A stretch of 52,514 nucleotides of DNA from an uncultured Phocaeicola sp. (GCA_958434805.1 CAUBDX010000023.1:1-52514), one strand, 5' to 3'. Counted from the stretch's first letter, positions 19,101-27,086 are shown. Notes: generated by a model not told the origin, from the letters alone. A program made the numbers and translations.

Positions 19101-19328
19101 CACCTTTCATACACCTTCCCGAAGAGCCTGCTGAAGAACTCCTTCATCAAGTCGGCTAAGATTTCGCTGGTAGGTACCAACCTCGCCCTCCTGTGGGTAC
19201 ACAGTTCAAACCTGACCCACCTCGACCCCGAATCAACCACCGGCTCAAAGAACGGCGATGTAGGTTTCGAATCCAACGCCTATCCACCCAGCCGCAGCTT
19301 CGGTCTGAAAGTAGGACTCACCTTCTAA
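16116..19328 (+). CDS. SusC/RagA-family TonB-dependent outer-membrane transporter
   Basis: A 1070-residue outer-membrane importer. It has a signal peptide ending at SLAMAQ (about 21), a CarboxypepD_reg-like domain (TVTGVVTSADDGEPVIGASVLVKG, about 25-105), a TonB-box-like TLDEVVVTA, a plug domain with the SusC signature (SLSGKVAGIQI, IRGNSS, LIVVDGVPI, ISVLKGGSAALYG) and a long beta-barrel ending in a terminal Phe (KVGLTF). It works with the SusD-like lipoprotein encoded 57 nt downstream. The substrate cannot be inferred because no glycan enzymes or regulators adjoin. Codon choice is strongly C-ending, consistent with high expression. Confidence 0.95.
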   Translation: MKERMFMLLACFFMSWSLAMAQTATVTGVVTSADDGEPVIGASVLVKGTNTGTITGIMGDFTIPNVPSSATTLIISYVGMVSQEVAIQPGTLQVVLKSDAKTLDEVVVTAMGISREKKALGYALQEVKSDEITQAGQLNVANSLSGKVAGIQITSQGGQVGASQNIVIRGNSSFGDNSPLIVVDGVPIQNDNGTGSAVNLGSGLNDINPEDIASISVLKGGSAALYGMRAGNGVILITTKSGKKDKGIQVSYDGSFTVDQIYNLPKLQNKYGQGYYGSEYDWKASGYSENMSYQDFAVQNGYSYYDGAGNGVNDNADESWGPRLDIGLMIPQYNSPVVDGVRQATPWVSQPDNIKDFFNIGYSQNHVISLTATTEKSSTRVSLGFRDQKGTTPNTDQKRYSAAVNTRMDVNKYLEFNLAANFIRTKSNNLPGTGYDQRNVLQSLLQWHGRQIDMDDLKQNYDQKDEFGNYTHYNWQQAYTVNPYWVLNHNLNKYVRDRFYGKTSIFIKPTDWLKFEGRLGFDHYDSNQLSNVEWSIDYPDGYFRDYDRRTTEINADFIAYFTKQFGDFNVNALAGANYRDYTYEIKTLGADELTVPGVYTVANAKGNAYTSENHNTRRSNSVYANLSLGWKNQLYADISVRNDWDSTIKDAFFYPSFSGSWIVTETLPMLTNGKWLNFLKLRGGWAKIGNATDPYVSNAYYSVLSAPFDGTTLYYNPTTYPAQNLRPEMVKTWEIGLEANFLDNRIHFDGAYYQKTTTDQIMQANLSTATGYNAMYINAGKISNKGVEIQLSADIFRNPKGFSWTTTFNWSKDKSRIDELYSDPVTGQKLDAYEIGSSWSCKNYAMVGKSWGTLVGTGYVYNEDGSILVENGMPVYKAAQEIGDVTPDWLAGWSNEFTYKDWSFGFLLDFRKGGDVYSISQAFGSQTGIYDYTAAGDIRENGVIAGKNVLTDKVFKTADGKINDVAVNAEDFFANFYTICQMSVFDGSYLKLREAHLSYTFPKSLLKNSFIKSAKISLVGTNLALLWVHSSNLTHLDPESTTGSKNGDVGFESNAYPPSRSFGLKVGLTF

Positions 19329-19385
19329 AAGAAGAAAAGACATACGTGTAAAAAACAAATTGGAAAACTGAAAAAGTAGAAAAAC

Positions 19386-20897
19386 ATGAAAAAATATATC
19401 ACAAAAATCGCGATGACCTTCCTTGCAGGCACTATGATGTGGACCTCTGCCGGATGCACCAGCTCGTTCGATGAAATAAACAGAGACCCCGACAATGCAG
19501 CCAAAGTACCCAACGACAACCTGCTTGCCTACTCCATCTATTACACCTCCTACCGCTTCTACGACCGCTGGTTTGCCATGGACGAACCGATGAGCTTCTG
19601 CGGCTATGTGGCAAAGATGAGCTACATCGATGAAGCCCGTTACAACTACCGTACCGGCATACAAGACAATAACTGGGAATACGTGTACCGCATCCTGAAC
19701 AATGTGATGGACATACAGCGCAACGCCGGAAAAAACATCAACATACTTAATGTGGCAAAAGTCATGGAAGTTACCCTCATCCAGATAGCCACCGACCGCT
19801 GGCGTGACGTGCCTTACAGCGATGCAGTCCGTATGGAAAGCGGTATCCTCACCCCGAAATACGACACACAGGAACAGATTTACCCCGCCATGCTCGCCAA
19901 GCTGAAAGAAGCAGCCGACAGCTTTGCCGACGATGCAGCCACCGGCGACATCTCCGAAGGCGACCTGCTCTTCCGCGGCGACATCACCAAGTGGAGAAAA
20001 TACTGCAACTCCCTGCGTCTGCGTCTTGCCATCCGCATCTCGGAAGTCAGTCCTGAACTGGCAAAGACTACCGTAGAAGAAATCCTCGGCAACCCCGACC
20101 GTTACCCCGTCATGGATTCCAACGATGACAATGCCTTCTTCTGGTGGCAAGGCTCCGACTCCAACTACTACGAGCCGATAGCCGACCAGTACCGCACCCG
20201 CAAGAGCGAATACTGCGCATCCGATGTCATGGTCAATAACCTGCTCGACCATGCCGACCCGCGTATCTCCGTCTATTGCACCCCTACCCCTTCCAGCCAG
20301 ACCGAAGGCGATGAAGACTACACCGACGGCCACCCCGTCTACCGCGGATACACCATCGGAGCCGCAAGCAATGCCGTAGCCAAACGCTACTCCACCTGGG
20401 GATACAAATACGGACAAGACCTCGGAGGATTCTCTCCCTGGATGCGCGTAGCCGAAGTCTACTTCCACATAGCCGAAGCAGCCATGCTGAACTATAACAC
20501 CGGAACTTACGGCGATGCAGCCACCAACTACACAAAAGCCGTACGCTTCTCCATGGAAGAAAACGGAGTCGACGAGACAGCCACAGCCACCTACCTTGCA
20601 GGCAAGGGAAAATTCGACAACACACTTAAAACCATCTGGTACGAAGAATGGGTAGCCATGTTCAAGCAAGCCATGGAAGGATGGTCACTCTACCGCCGTA
20701 CCGGAGTACCCGAAAACAACTATATCGCACCGGGACGTACCCAGTATAAAAACCACAACGTACCCCCCTTGCGCTCCCCCTACCCGGCAACCGAGCTCAA
20801 CCTCAACAAGGCAAACAACGCTCCTTATAACGCCGAAGTAGTCGATAACCTTTGGGGAAAACCCATGTGGTGGGACACTCGTGAGGGCGTCTATTAA
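19386..20897 (+). CDS. SusD/RagB-like surface lipoprotein
   Basis: A 503-residue surface lipoprotein partner of the preceding SusC. It has a signal peptide with a lipobox ending in SAGC (C24) and then helical TPR-like segments (QIATDRWRDVPYSDA, KLKEAADSF, KYCNSLRLRLAIRIS) typical of the SusD-like_2/RagB group. It should form the lid of the SusC channel and bind the ligand. The gene is followed by a strong terminator, so the transcript is probably bicistronic. Confidence 0.93.
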   Translation: MKKYITKIAMTFLAGTMMWTSAGCTSSFDEINRDPDNAAKVPNDNLLAYSIYYTSYRFYDRWFAMDEPMSFCGYVAKMSYIDEARYNYRTGIQDNNWEYVYRILNNVMDIQRNAGKNINILNVAKVMEVTLIQIATDRWRDVPYSDAVRMESGILTPKYDTQEQIYPAMLAKLKEAADSFADDAATGDISEGDLLFRGDITKWRKYCNSLRLRLAIRISEVSPELAKTTVEEILGNPDRYPVMDSNDDNAFFWWQGSDSNYYEPIADQYRTRKSEYCASDVMVNNLLDHADPRISVYCTPTPSSQTEGDEDYTDGHPVYRGYTIGAASNAVAKRYSTWGYKYGQDLGGFSPWMRVAEVYFHIAEAAMLNYNTGTYGDAATNYTKAVRFSMEENGVDETATATYLAGKGKFDNTLKTIWYEEWVAMFKQAMEGWSLYRRTGVPENNYIAPGRTQYKNHNVPPLRSPYPATELNLNKANNAPYNAEVVDNLWGKPMWWDTREGVY

Positions 20898-20920
20898 TTC
20901 TCTCTTAAAGAACCCGATCA

Positions 20921-20960
20921 GGGAGGTATTCTCAGCGATGAGGGTGTCTCCCGTTTTTTT
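20921..20960 (+). terminator. Rho-independent terminator of the susCD operon
   Basis: Outer stem GGGAG (20921-20925) with CTCCC (20948-20952); inner stem CTCA/TGAG (20931-20934, 20939-20942) closed by a GCGA tetraloop; then GTTTTTTT. It lies 24 nt after the susD stop. Confidence 0.8.
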
Positions 20961-20966
20961 ACTCAG

Positions 20967-21236
20967 GCGACAAGGTGACAAGGTGACGAGGAGACAAGGT
21001 AACAAGGGAACAAGGGAACAAGGTGACGAGGTAACAAGAAGACGAGTTGACAAGGCCCTAAAAACCTCATCAACTCGTCACCCAAAAAACCTCGTCAACT
21101 TGTCAACTCGTCAACTCGTCAACTCATTAAAAAAAGCCTCGTCAACTTGTCAACTCGTCAACTCGTCAACTCATTACAAAAGCCTCGTCAACTTGTCAAC
21201 TCATTAAAAAAATCCTCGTCAACTCATCAATTAAAC
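20967..21236. repeat. Nested 8-bp tandem repeats, inverted halves
   Basis: The first part (about 20967-21054) is about 11 units of GACAAGGT/GACGAGGT/AACAAGGG. The second part (about 21060-21236) is units of CTCGTCAA/CTTGTCAA/CTCATTAA, grouped in three blocks of about 45 nt that each begin AAGCCTCGTCAACTT. The two parts are reverse-complement relatives (GACGAGTTGACAAG against CTTGTCAACTCGTC), so a long hairpin is possible. The array fills the whole gap between the susD terminator and the valS stop. Confidence 0.8.
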
Positions 21237-23879
21237 TCACGACAATGCCGCAATACGCTCCTTCAGCGAAGCAATCTTCGATTCCGCATCCGCCTGCTTC
21301 TTGCGTTCCATTTCAATGACATTAGCAGGAGCCTTGCTCACAAACTTCTCGTTACTCAACTTCTTAAGCACACTCTGCAAGAAACCCTCCTGATACTTCA
21401 GTTCAGCCTCCAGCTTCTTCAGCTCCTCTTCCACATCAATCAAGTTACCCAGCGGAACGAAATACTCCGTAGTACCCACCATAAACGAAGCCGCACTTTC
21501 AGGCTTCTTATCTACAACCGTCATACCCGTCAAGTTCGCCATCTTATTGATAACCGAATCAAACGCAGCCAAGCCCGAATTCTCACCCAGAACCAACAGT
21601 TCAAGAGCCTCCTTCTGCGCAATATTCTTCTGCAGACGGATGGTACGGATACCCGCAATCACCTCCTTCAGCTGGTCGAACGTCTTGCAAAGCTCCTCAG
21701 CCGCCTTCACATCCGTATCCTTAAACTGTTCCACCGGAGCCATCATGATACTCTCACCCGGCTTGCGGTCAGCCAGATGCTGCCACAGTTCCTCTGTAAT
21801 AAACGGCATAAACGGATGCAACTGGCGGAGCAACACATCAAACAAATGCAGCGTAGCCTCATACGTCTTGCGGTCAATCGGCTGACCGTAAGCCGGCTTC
21901 ACCATCTCCAGATACCAGCTTGAGAACTCATCCCAGAACAACTTATACACCAGCATCAGCGCCTCACTCAAGCGATACTTCGCAAACAAATCCTCCATTT
22001 CAGCCGTAGCCAGCGCCATCACGTTATAGAACCAGTCCACAGCCAGCTTCGCATGTACAGGCTGCTCAATCGAGTCATCCACCTGCCATCCCTTCACCAG
22101 ACGGAACGCATTCCAGATCTTATTGTTAAAGTTACGACCCTGTTCACACAGCGCGTCATCAAAGAGAATATCATTCCCCGCAGGAGCCGACAACATCATA
22201 CCCATACGCACCCCGTCGGCACCGTAACGGTCAATCAAGTCCAGCGGATCAGGCGAGTTACCCAGCGATTTCGACATCTTCCGTCCGATTTTATCACGCA
22301 CGATACCCGTGAAATACACATTCCGGAACGGCATCTCACCCATATACTCATAACCCGCCATAATCATACGAGCCACCCAGAAGAAAATAATATCCGGACC
22401 CGTAACCAAGTCAGCCGTAGGATAATAATACTGAATCTCCTCGTTCCCCGGATTATTGATACCGTCGAACAACGAAACCGGCCAGAGCCATGAAGAAAAC
22501 CACGTATCCAGACAGTCATCATCCTGACGCAACTCACTCAACTGCAAGTCCCCGCGTCCCGTCTTCTTGCGAGCCAGTTCCAGCGCCTCCTCCGGAGTTT
22601 CAGCCACCACGAAACCACCTTCAGGCAAGAAATAAGCAGGAATCCGGTGTCCCCACCACAACTGACGGCTGATACACCAGTCCTTGATATTCTCCATCCA
22701 GTGACGGTACGTATTCTTATACTTCGCCGGATAAAACTTCAGCTGATCCTCCATCACCGGCGGAAGAGCCATATCAGCAAAATGCTGCATCTTCAAGAAC
22801 CACTGCATCGACAGCTTCGGTTCGATAGCCACATTCGTACGTTCCGAGAAGCCCACCTTATTCGTATAAGGCTCCACCTTCTCCAGCAAGTCAGCCGCAG
22901 CCAGATCCTTCTCAATCTGCTCACGCACCTCAAAGCGATCCATGCCCACATACATACCCGCAGCCTCACTGATGGTACCGTTATCATTAAAAATATCAAT
23001 CGAAGGCAAGTTATACTTCTCGCCCAGCATATAGTCATTCACATCATGCGCCGGAGTCACCTTCAGACAACCCGTACCAAACTCGATGTCCACATATTCA
23101 TCCTCAATCACAGGAATCACCCGGTTCACCAGCGGCACAATCACCTTCTTACCCTTCAGCCATTGATTCTTCGGGTCATTCGGGTTGATACACATCGCCG
23201 TATCCCCCATGATGGTTTCCGGACGGGTAGTAGCCACCACCGCATAACGGCCCTCAGCATCCCCTTCCACCTTATAGCGGAGATAATACAGCTTGCTATG
23301 CTCCTCCTTATAAATCACCTCCTCATCCGAGAGAGCCGTAAGCGCCTTCGGGTCCCAGTTCACCATACGCACCCCGCGGTAAATCAGACCCTTGTTATAA
23401 AGGTCCACAAACACCTTGATTACACTCTTGCTCCGAGTCTCATCCATGGTGAAAGCCGTACGGTCCCAGTCACACGAAGCCCCCAGTTTACGGAGCTGCT
23501 TCAAGATAATCCCCCCGTGTTCTTCCGTCCAAGCCCACGCATGCTTCAGAAACTCCTCACGCGAAAGATCCGTCTTCTTGATGCCCTGTTGCGCCAGACG
23601 GCCCACCACCTTCGCTTCCGTAGCAATCGAAGCATGGTCCGTACCCGGCACCCAGCACGCATTCTTACCCATCATACGCGCTCTGCGCACCAGGATATCC
23701 TGAATTGTATTATTCAGCATATGCCCCATATGAAGCACCCCCGTCACGTTAGGAGGAGGAATCACCACGGTATAAGGTTCACGTCCGTCAGGTTTCGAAC
23801 TAAACAGCTTATTGTCCAGCCAATACTGGTACCATTTCCCCTCCACATCGGCAGGGTTATACTTACTTGCTAATTCCAT
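21237..23879 (-). CDS. valS: Valyl-tRNA synthetase
   Basis: An 880-residue class Ia synthetase. HIGH signature: [13 protein letters not shown] (about 41-53). CP1 editing domain: residues with [17 protein letters not shown] loop: [14 protein letters not shown]. The anticodon-binding domain is followed by the ValS-specific C-terminal coiled coil ([18 protein letters not shown]... to the end). Normal length, single gene, ending inside the tandem-repeat array. Confidence 0.97.
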   Translation of the reverse strand: MELASKYNPADVEGKWYQYWLDNKLFSSKPDGREPYTVVIPPPNVTGVLHMGHMLNNTIQDILVRRARMMGKNACWVPGTDHASIATEAKVVGRLAQQGIKKTDLSREEFLKHAWAWTEEHGGIILKQLRKLGASCDWDRTAFTMDETRSKSVIKVFVDLYNKGLIYRGVRMVNWDPKALTALSDEEVIYKEEHSKLYYLRYKVEGDAEGRYAVVATTRPETIMGDTAMCINPNDPKNQWLKGKKVIVPLVNRVIPVIEDEYVDIEFGTGCLKVTPAHDVNDYMLGEKYNLPSIDIFNDNGTISEAAGMYVGMDRFEVREQIEKDLAAADLLEKVEPYTNKVGFSERTNVAIEPKLSMQWFLKMQHFADMALPPVMEDQLKFYPAKYKNTYRHWMENIKDWCISRQLWWGHRIPAYFLPEGGFVVAETPEEALELARKKTGRGDLQLSELRQDDDCLDTWFSSWLWPVSLFDGINNPGNEEIQYYYPTADLVTGPDIIFFWVARMIMAGYEYMGEMPFRNVYFTGIVRDKIGRKMSKSLGNSPDPLDLIDRYGADGVRMGMMLSAPAGNDILFDDALCEQGRNFNNKIWNAFRLVKGWQVDDSIEQPVHAKLAVDWFYNVMALATAEMEDLFAKYRLSEALMLVYKLFWDEFSSWYLEMVKPAYGQPIDRKTYEATLHLFDVLLRQLHPFMPFITEELWQHLADRKPGESIMMAPVEQFKDTDVKAAEELCKTFDQLKEVIAGIRTIRLQKNIAQKEALELLVLGENSGLAAFDSVINKMANLTGMTVVDKKPESAASFMVGTTEYFVPLGNLIDVEEELKKLEAELKYQEGFLQSVLKKLSNEKFVSKAPANVIEMERKKQADAESKIASLKERIAALS

Positions 23880-23919
23880 TGTATTTATCTTATTTTAGTT
23901 ATTTTCGGATAGTCGGCGA

Positions 23920-23927
23920 CAAAGTTA
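23920..23927 (-). promoter_or_regulatory. -7 box upstream of valS
   Basis: TAACTTTG on the minus strand, 40 nt upstream of the valS start codon, matches TAnnTTTG. No clear -33 box. No T-box leader was seen. Confidence 0.45.
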
Positions 23928-23947
23928 ATAATTTTGTTTTTATTCCC

Positions 23948-24208
23948 CTACGGTTCCCCCAGAAACTTCACAATCAGCTCCACCTCCGGACGCAAATAAT
24001 ACTTCCTGTGCTTATCATACCCGATAGCCCGTAACGCCTCCTCCAGCTCCGAACACCGCTTAATCCACCTTCCCAGATTCTGCAGCGCCGTCTTCGTCGA
24101 GCACTGCGGAAAATAAAGCTGCGAAAGTTCACTCTTATGATAAATCCGGAAACGGAAAGGAACCTCCTCCATCTCCGCTGCATCGTCAAAAACAAACCTC
24201 TCCATCAT
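23948..24208 (-). CDS. DUF4248 family small protein
   Basis: An 86-residue protein with the pattern FRFRIYHKSELSQLYFP...ALQNLGRWIKR...LRPEVELIVKFLGEP. This matches the DUF4248 family found almost only in Bacteroidetes, typically beside an HU-like and an N-acetylmuramoyl-L-alanine amidase gene at capsule loci, as here. The fold suggests a small winged-helix-like DNA-binding protein, but the function is unknown. It starts 20 nt upstream of the valS promoter region on the same strand. TATCTTTA about 11-18 nt before the start could be a weak -7 box. Confidence 0.8.
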   Translation of the reverse strand: MMERFVFDDAAEMEEVPFRFRIYHKSELSQLYFPQCSTKTALQNLGRWIKRCSELEEALRAIGYDKHRKYYLRPEVELIVKFLGEP

Positions 24209-24412
24209 TCAGTTTTTTCCTTTAAAGATACTAAAACCCAACCGATTACACAAGAAAAAAATCCTTTTTTTCACCCTTTCCCTCCCCATCCGTACCCTCA
24301 GCCCCACCCGTCACACCACGTCAAAGCCCCCAAACAGCGAGAGGCTGGCTGCGGCAGTTCCAAACCACCCTGCAACCAACCTCCCAGTCATCACATTCCC
24401 CGGCAACTACCC

Positions 24413-24865
24413 TCACCAGTCAGCCGAAGCCACATCAAAACACGGACACACCTTCACCCATTCCTCAGGCTCCACCACGCCGTTACCATTCACATCCGGG
24501 CTCAAGTCACGGTGCCCCACCACCCGTTGTGCCGACACCCCGAAATCCTCCCGGAGCACCCTTACCAGCACCTTCAGCGCATGCTTCTGCTCCTCCGTAC
24601 GCGTATCCGCCGGATTCCCCTTCGCATCCAAGCCGCCCTCATAAGCCACCCCGATGCTATGCGCATTAAAGCCCTTCACATGAGCCCCCACACGCTCCAC
24701 CGGACGCATCGAACAAATCATCCCGTCACGGCGCACATAATAATGATACCCACATCCGTTAAACCCACGCTGCCGGTGCATACGGTCGAGCGCCTCCGGC
24801 GAAAGCGGACACCCAATCCGCGTAGCCGTACAATGAATCACAATCAAATCAATCTTTCTCATCAC
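24413..24865 (-). CDS. N-acetylmuramoyl-L-alanine amidase (PGRP / T7-lysozyme-like)
   Basis: A 150-residue Amidase_2 domain without a signal peptide. Zinc ligands are visible as H11 (VIHCTAT), His in VVGHRDLSPD and Cys in KVCPCFD, the T7-lysozyme-like set. YHYYVRRDG and NAHSIGVAYEGG are the family blocks. Comparable small amidases sit between HU-like and DUF4248 genes at many Bacteroides polysaccharide loci. Their role there is unknown; a phage origin is possible, but no other phage genes are present. The gap of about 200 nt on either side holds nothing recognisable. Confidence 0.9.
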   Translation of the reverse strand: MMRKIDLIVIHCTATRIGCPLSPEALDRMHRQRGFNGCGYHYYVRRDGMICSMRPVERVGAHVKGFNAHSIGVAYEGGLDAKGNPADTRTEEQKHALKVLVRVLREDFGVSAQRVVGHRDLSPDVNGNGVVEPEEWVKVCPCFDVASADW

Positions 24866-25066
24866 TCTCCTCCTTTACCACGTCCGGTAAGCAAGCAAAT
24901 CAAACACTCCATCAACCGGACCAAAAAACATTTCACTCTCTCTTTCATCTCACCTGTCACTTTAGAAGACCGGCAGACCCCGGCCACAAGTCCGCCGTCC
25001 ATCCATTACACCGACCAGACAGCCATCGGCCTACAGCCGTCCGTCAGCAATCCCCTCAACCGAATC

Positions 25067-25531
25067 TTAAATATCACCCTCTGTTTCGCTTGAGTCGCTT
25101 GAGTCACTCGAATCTTCCGGTTCGTTCTTCTCCTTCGCCTTCATCTCCACACGTTCAAACGACAAAGTACTCAGCGCATTACGCAAGGTACGTCCCGGAC
25201 GAAACAAGATACGCTTACGCTCAATCAGCCCGTCATTATATTCCTCCTCCTTCTCTACACCCTGACCGCTCACACTCACCTGCAGCGAACCCAGGTCACC
25301 CAGACGCACAATCTCGCCTCCCTGCAAACCTTCACTCACCACATCCTCCAGTGCCGTAAGCACCGCGATGGTATCCGCACGCGTCAACGTACACTCACGC
25401 TGGATACGTTCCGCAATTTCACGGATCCCCATTTCCCCACGCGCCTGCACCTGGGCATAAAATTTTCCCGGATTGCCCGGCGTACTAGGATTCTTTCTCT
25501 CTACCACTGAATAAGTCACTGATCTGTTCAT
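25067..25531 (-). CDS. HU-like DNA-binding protein (HU-HIG type)
   Basis: A 154-residue protein of the HU/IHF superfamily, HU-HIG subgroup. It opens with SVTYSVVERKNPSTPGNPGKFYA, continues with a helical dimer part (REIAERIQRECTLTRADTIAVLTALEDVV) and a beta part (VRLGDLGSLQVSVSG, RILFRPGRTLRNALS), and ends in an acidic, Ser/Asp-rich tail. It is probably a nucleoid or regulatory protein. It is the first gene of the HU-amidase-DUF4248 row and faces the end of the capsule operon. Confidence 0.88.
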   Translation of the reverse strand: MNRSVTYSVVERKNPSTPGNPGKFYAQVQARGEMGIREIAERIQRECTLTRADTIAVLTALEDVVSEGLQGGEIVRLGDLGSLQVSVSGQGVEKEEEYNDGLIERKRILFRPGRTLRNALSTLSFERVEMKAKEKNEPEDSSDSSDSSETEGDI

Positions 25532-25535
25532 ACGT

Positions 25536-25590
25536 TTAAGTTTTTAAGTTGGTTCGTTTTTAAGTTTTTGAGTTCCTATGTCTTAAGCTT
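25536..25590. repeat. Short 8-bp tandem repeat in the HU leader
   Basis: GTTTAAGTTTTTAAGTTGG and TTTTTAAGTTTTTGAGTT repeat the same 8-nt unit (AAGTTTTT/GAGTTTTT) seen at 3229-3258 and 8358-8470, here within the 5' leader of the HU gene. Confidence 0.55.
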
Positions 25591-25609
25591 AAGTTTTCAT
25601 CTCACACTG

Positions 25610-25617
25610 CAAAGATA
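25610..25617 (-). promoter_or_regulatory. -7 box of the HU gene
   Basis: TATCTTTG on the minus strand, 79 nt upstream of the HU start, is a perfect TAnnTTTG box. The -33 region (GC-rich) is not convincing. Confidence 0.5.
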
Positions 25618-25702
25618 CCACCCCCCGTTTCCGGCATGTAGAGATAAGACGACTTCTGACGACATCTGTAGAAATAAAATTTCAAAAAAAACATACCGGC
25701 AC

Positions 25703-25747
25703 AAAAAAAGCCCGGATCATCGGCACCATTACCGATCATCCGGGCTT
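25703..25747 (-). terminator. Strong terminator at the end of the capsule operon
   Basis: A perfect 13-bp stem: CCCGGATCATCGG (25711-25723) with CCGATCATCCGGG (25732-25744), extended by AAG/CTT. A run of seven T follows on the minus strand (25703-25709). It lies just after the stop of the glycosyltransferase remnant and ends leftward transcription. Confidence 0.92.
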
Positions 25748-25765
25748 GACTATACACGAGTCTGG

Positions 25766-25981
25766 CTACAGACACGCCTCCAGACACCGCCTGATATTCG
25801 CCTCAAAACGAGGCAACGTATATTCCCTTTCAAACTTCGCCCTACCGGCAGCCCCCAACCGCTTCCGCAAGGCTTCATCCTCCAGCAACCAGCCGATACG
25901 CTCTGCCAGCGGCTCCACCTCCCTGCAAGGAACCAGAAAACCCGTTTCACCCTCATCCACAATCTCGGCATCAAGATATAT
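25766..25981 (-). pseudogene. 3' remnant of a GT4-type glycosyltransferase
   Basis: In frame from about 25975 to the stop at 25766, the sequence encodes only the C-terminal ~70 residues of a GT-B glycosyltransferase: EIVDEGETGFLVP, then EPLAERIGWLLEDEALRKRL and the final helices. The frame is closed upstream by a TGA at 25982-25984, and no start or donor-binding E-x7-E motif remains. It is the last piece of the capsule operon before its terminator. The missing 5' part has been replaced by the AbiD/RT segment, so this is probably the scar of that insertion. Confidence 0.8.
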
Positions 25982-26029
25982 TCATAATTGATTTGTAATT
26001 TATCTTTCAAATTACGATTACCATTTACT

Positions 26030-26923
26030 TTACTTCCAAAGAGGTTCATTTTCCCAACCTGCAGGAAATCCCATTGCGGTGACATCAACATTGGGATGAG
26101 ACTGCAACAAAAATTTTAATTGCTGTTTGAAATCGTTTTCCGGATGAGTGGCGTTCTGCAAGTATGCCAAGCAACAAAGCTGGGCATACAACCGATTATT
26201 GGCAACACCAGTAGAATTTATCCAATCTCCATTAAGCGATTTCGGTAATTGCGGTTGGATGGGGTATGCTTTATTCCATGTTCTTGAATGATGAGCCAAG
26301 TTATTGCGAAGAGTAACTGCACTTTTGCACCAACTTTCAAGCAACTTATGCTGAGGAAGATTAAACTCCCGTGCGATTCTCTTTTTTATCCCTTTATCCG
26401 ATAGATTGCAAAAGATACGTGACAATGTACCAAAAGAAACCACTTCCAAGGTCTTCCAAACAGGAGGAATCATCGGAGTAGAGTATTTGTCAAAATGTTC
26501 CTGGATAAAATCTTCCTTTGAACGAAAAACTTCCTGCTGGACACGGATAAAGCAGTCGGCGAAAATCTTCTTGTCTGCAAATAAGTTCCTGTCCATTATC
26601 CAAAACGCACCATAAACCACCGAGAAATGATGAATGAGTTTAGAACGAAGAGCTATCTCAAAACTTTGTATAACAGTAAAAAGTAAAGCCCTCAGTTTCT
26701 TATCAAAGAAATAAAGATTGATGGCATTATCAAAAAGGCTGTTGGGTTTAAACACATGAGTAACCTTATCCTGTTCCATAGGACGGAGGTAGTTTGCCAA
26801 ACGGAAATAGCTCATGACTTTTAACTGAGCTAAAGCATCATTATCATCTCTAATAATTAGTCCCCGGCTTTTCAGCATTTGAAGAATCTGAGAATAATCC
26901 AAGGGTTGTTTTGTATAATCCAT
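26030..26923 (-). CDS. AbiD/AbiF-type abortive infection protein (Abi_2)
   Basis: A 297-residue Abi_2 (PF07751) protein. It has the N-terminal QLKVMSYFRLANYLRPM block, the FDKKLRALLFTVIQSFEIALRSKLIHHF core, and a HEPN-like RNase motif RNNLAHH (R-x4-H). The family causes abortive infection in lactococci and probably cleaves RNA. I place the start at MDYTKQP, the usual family start; an ATG 12 codons upstream (26959) lies inside a hairpin. The gene has its own promoter. An AT-rich hairpin (25995-26015) follows its stop. It lies 163 nt downstream of the RT-associated membrane-protein gene (stop 27087). Confidence 0.85.
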   Translation of the reverse strand: MDYTKQPLDYSQILQMLKSRGLIIRDDNDALAQLKVMSYFRLANYLRPMEQDKVTHVFKPNSLFDNAINLYFFDKKLRALLFTVIQSFEIALRSKLIHHFSVVYGAFWIMDRNLFADKKIFADCFIRVQQEVFRSKEDFIQEHFDKYSTPMIPPVWKTLEVVSFGTLSRIFCNLSDKGIKKRIAREFNLPQHKLLESWCKSAVTLRNNLAHHSRTWNKAYPIQPQLPKSLNGDWINSTGVANNRLYAQLCCLAYLQNATHPENDFKQQLKFLLQSHPNVDVTAMGFPAGWENEPLWK

Positions 26924-26940
26924 ATGTATAAAAAGCAAAA

Positions 26941-26981
26941 GTTCCACCCTGGTACGCATTAAAAAGAGGCGTGGTGGAAAC
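26941..26981 (-). promoter_or_regulatory. Leader hairpin upstream of the AbiD-like gene
   Basis: GTTCCACC (26941-26948) and GGTGGAAAC (26973-26981) are inverted repeats around a 24-nt loop, lying between the predicted transcript start and the MDYTKQP start. The loop holds the alternative upstream ATG. It could hide that ATG or regulate translation. Confidence 0.4.
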
Positions 26982-26989
26982 TGTCAATA

Positions 26990-27020
26990 CAAAGATAGCG
27001 TCTTTATTTTAATACTACAA
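26990..27020 (-). promoter_or_regulatory. Promoter of the AbiD-like gene
   Basis: On the minus strand TATCTTTG (26990-26997) with TTG (27018-27020) 20 nt upstream fits the -7/-33 consensus. The AbiD-like gene is thus separable from the RT operon. Confidence 0.65.
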
Positions 27021-27086
27021 GTTTTTTCTCAGAAAAAATCTTTACCGGTCTGACAAAAGATAAAGTTTATCGAAAGACCGAAGCAT

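Noticed and set aside
19245..20669. Long open frame (474 codons) antisense to susC/susD
   Set aside because: It arises from the strong C-ending codon use of the susCD genes. The translation is Gly/Val/Phe-rich without family features, and the sense genes are certain.
20967..21236. Possible CRISPR array
   Set aside because: The units are 8 nt and degenerate, without 24-40 nt repeats or unique spacers, and there are no cas genes.
22647..23873. 408-codon open frame antisense to valS
   Set aside because: A shadow frame with extreme His/Arg/Ile composition; valS on the other strand is complete.
24413..24865. Phage lysozyme indicating a prophage
   Set aside because: No other phage genes, integrase or attachment sites. 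The HU/amidase/DUF4248 arrangement is a chromosomal feature of this group.
25750..26091. 113-codon open frame spanning the glycosyltransferase stub and the end of the AbiD-like gene
   Set aside because: It is in the wrong frame for both neighbours and only crosses the junction by chance.
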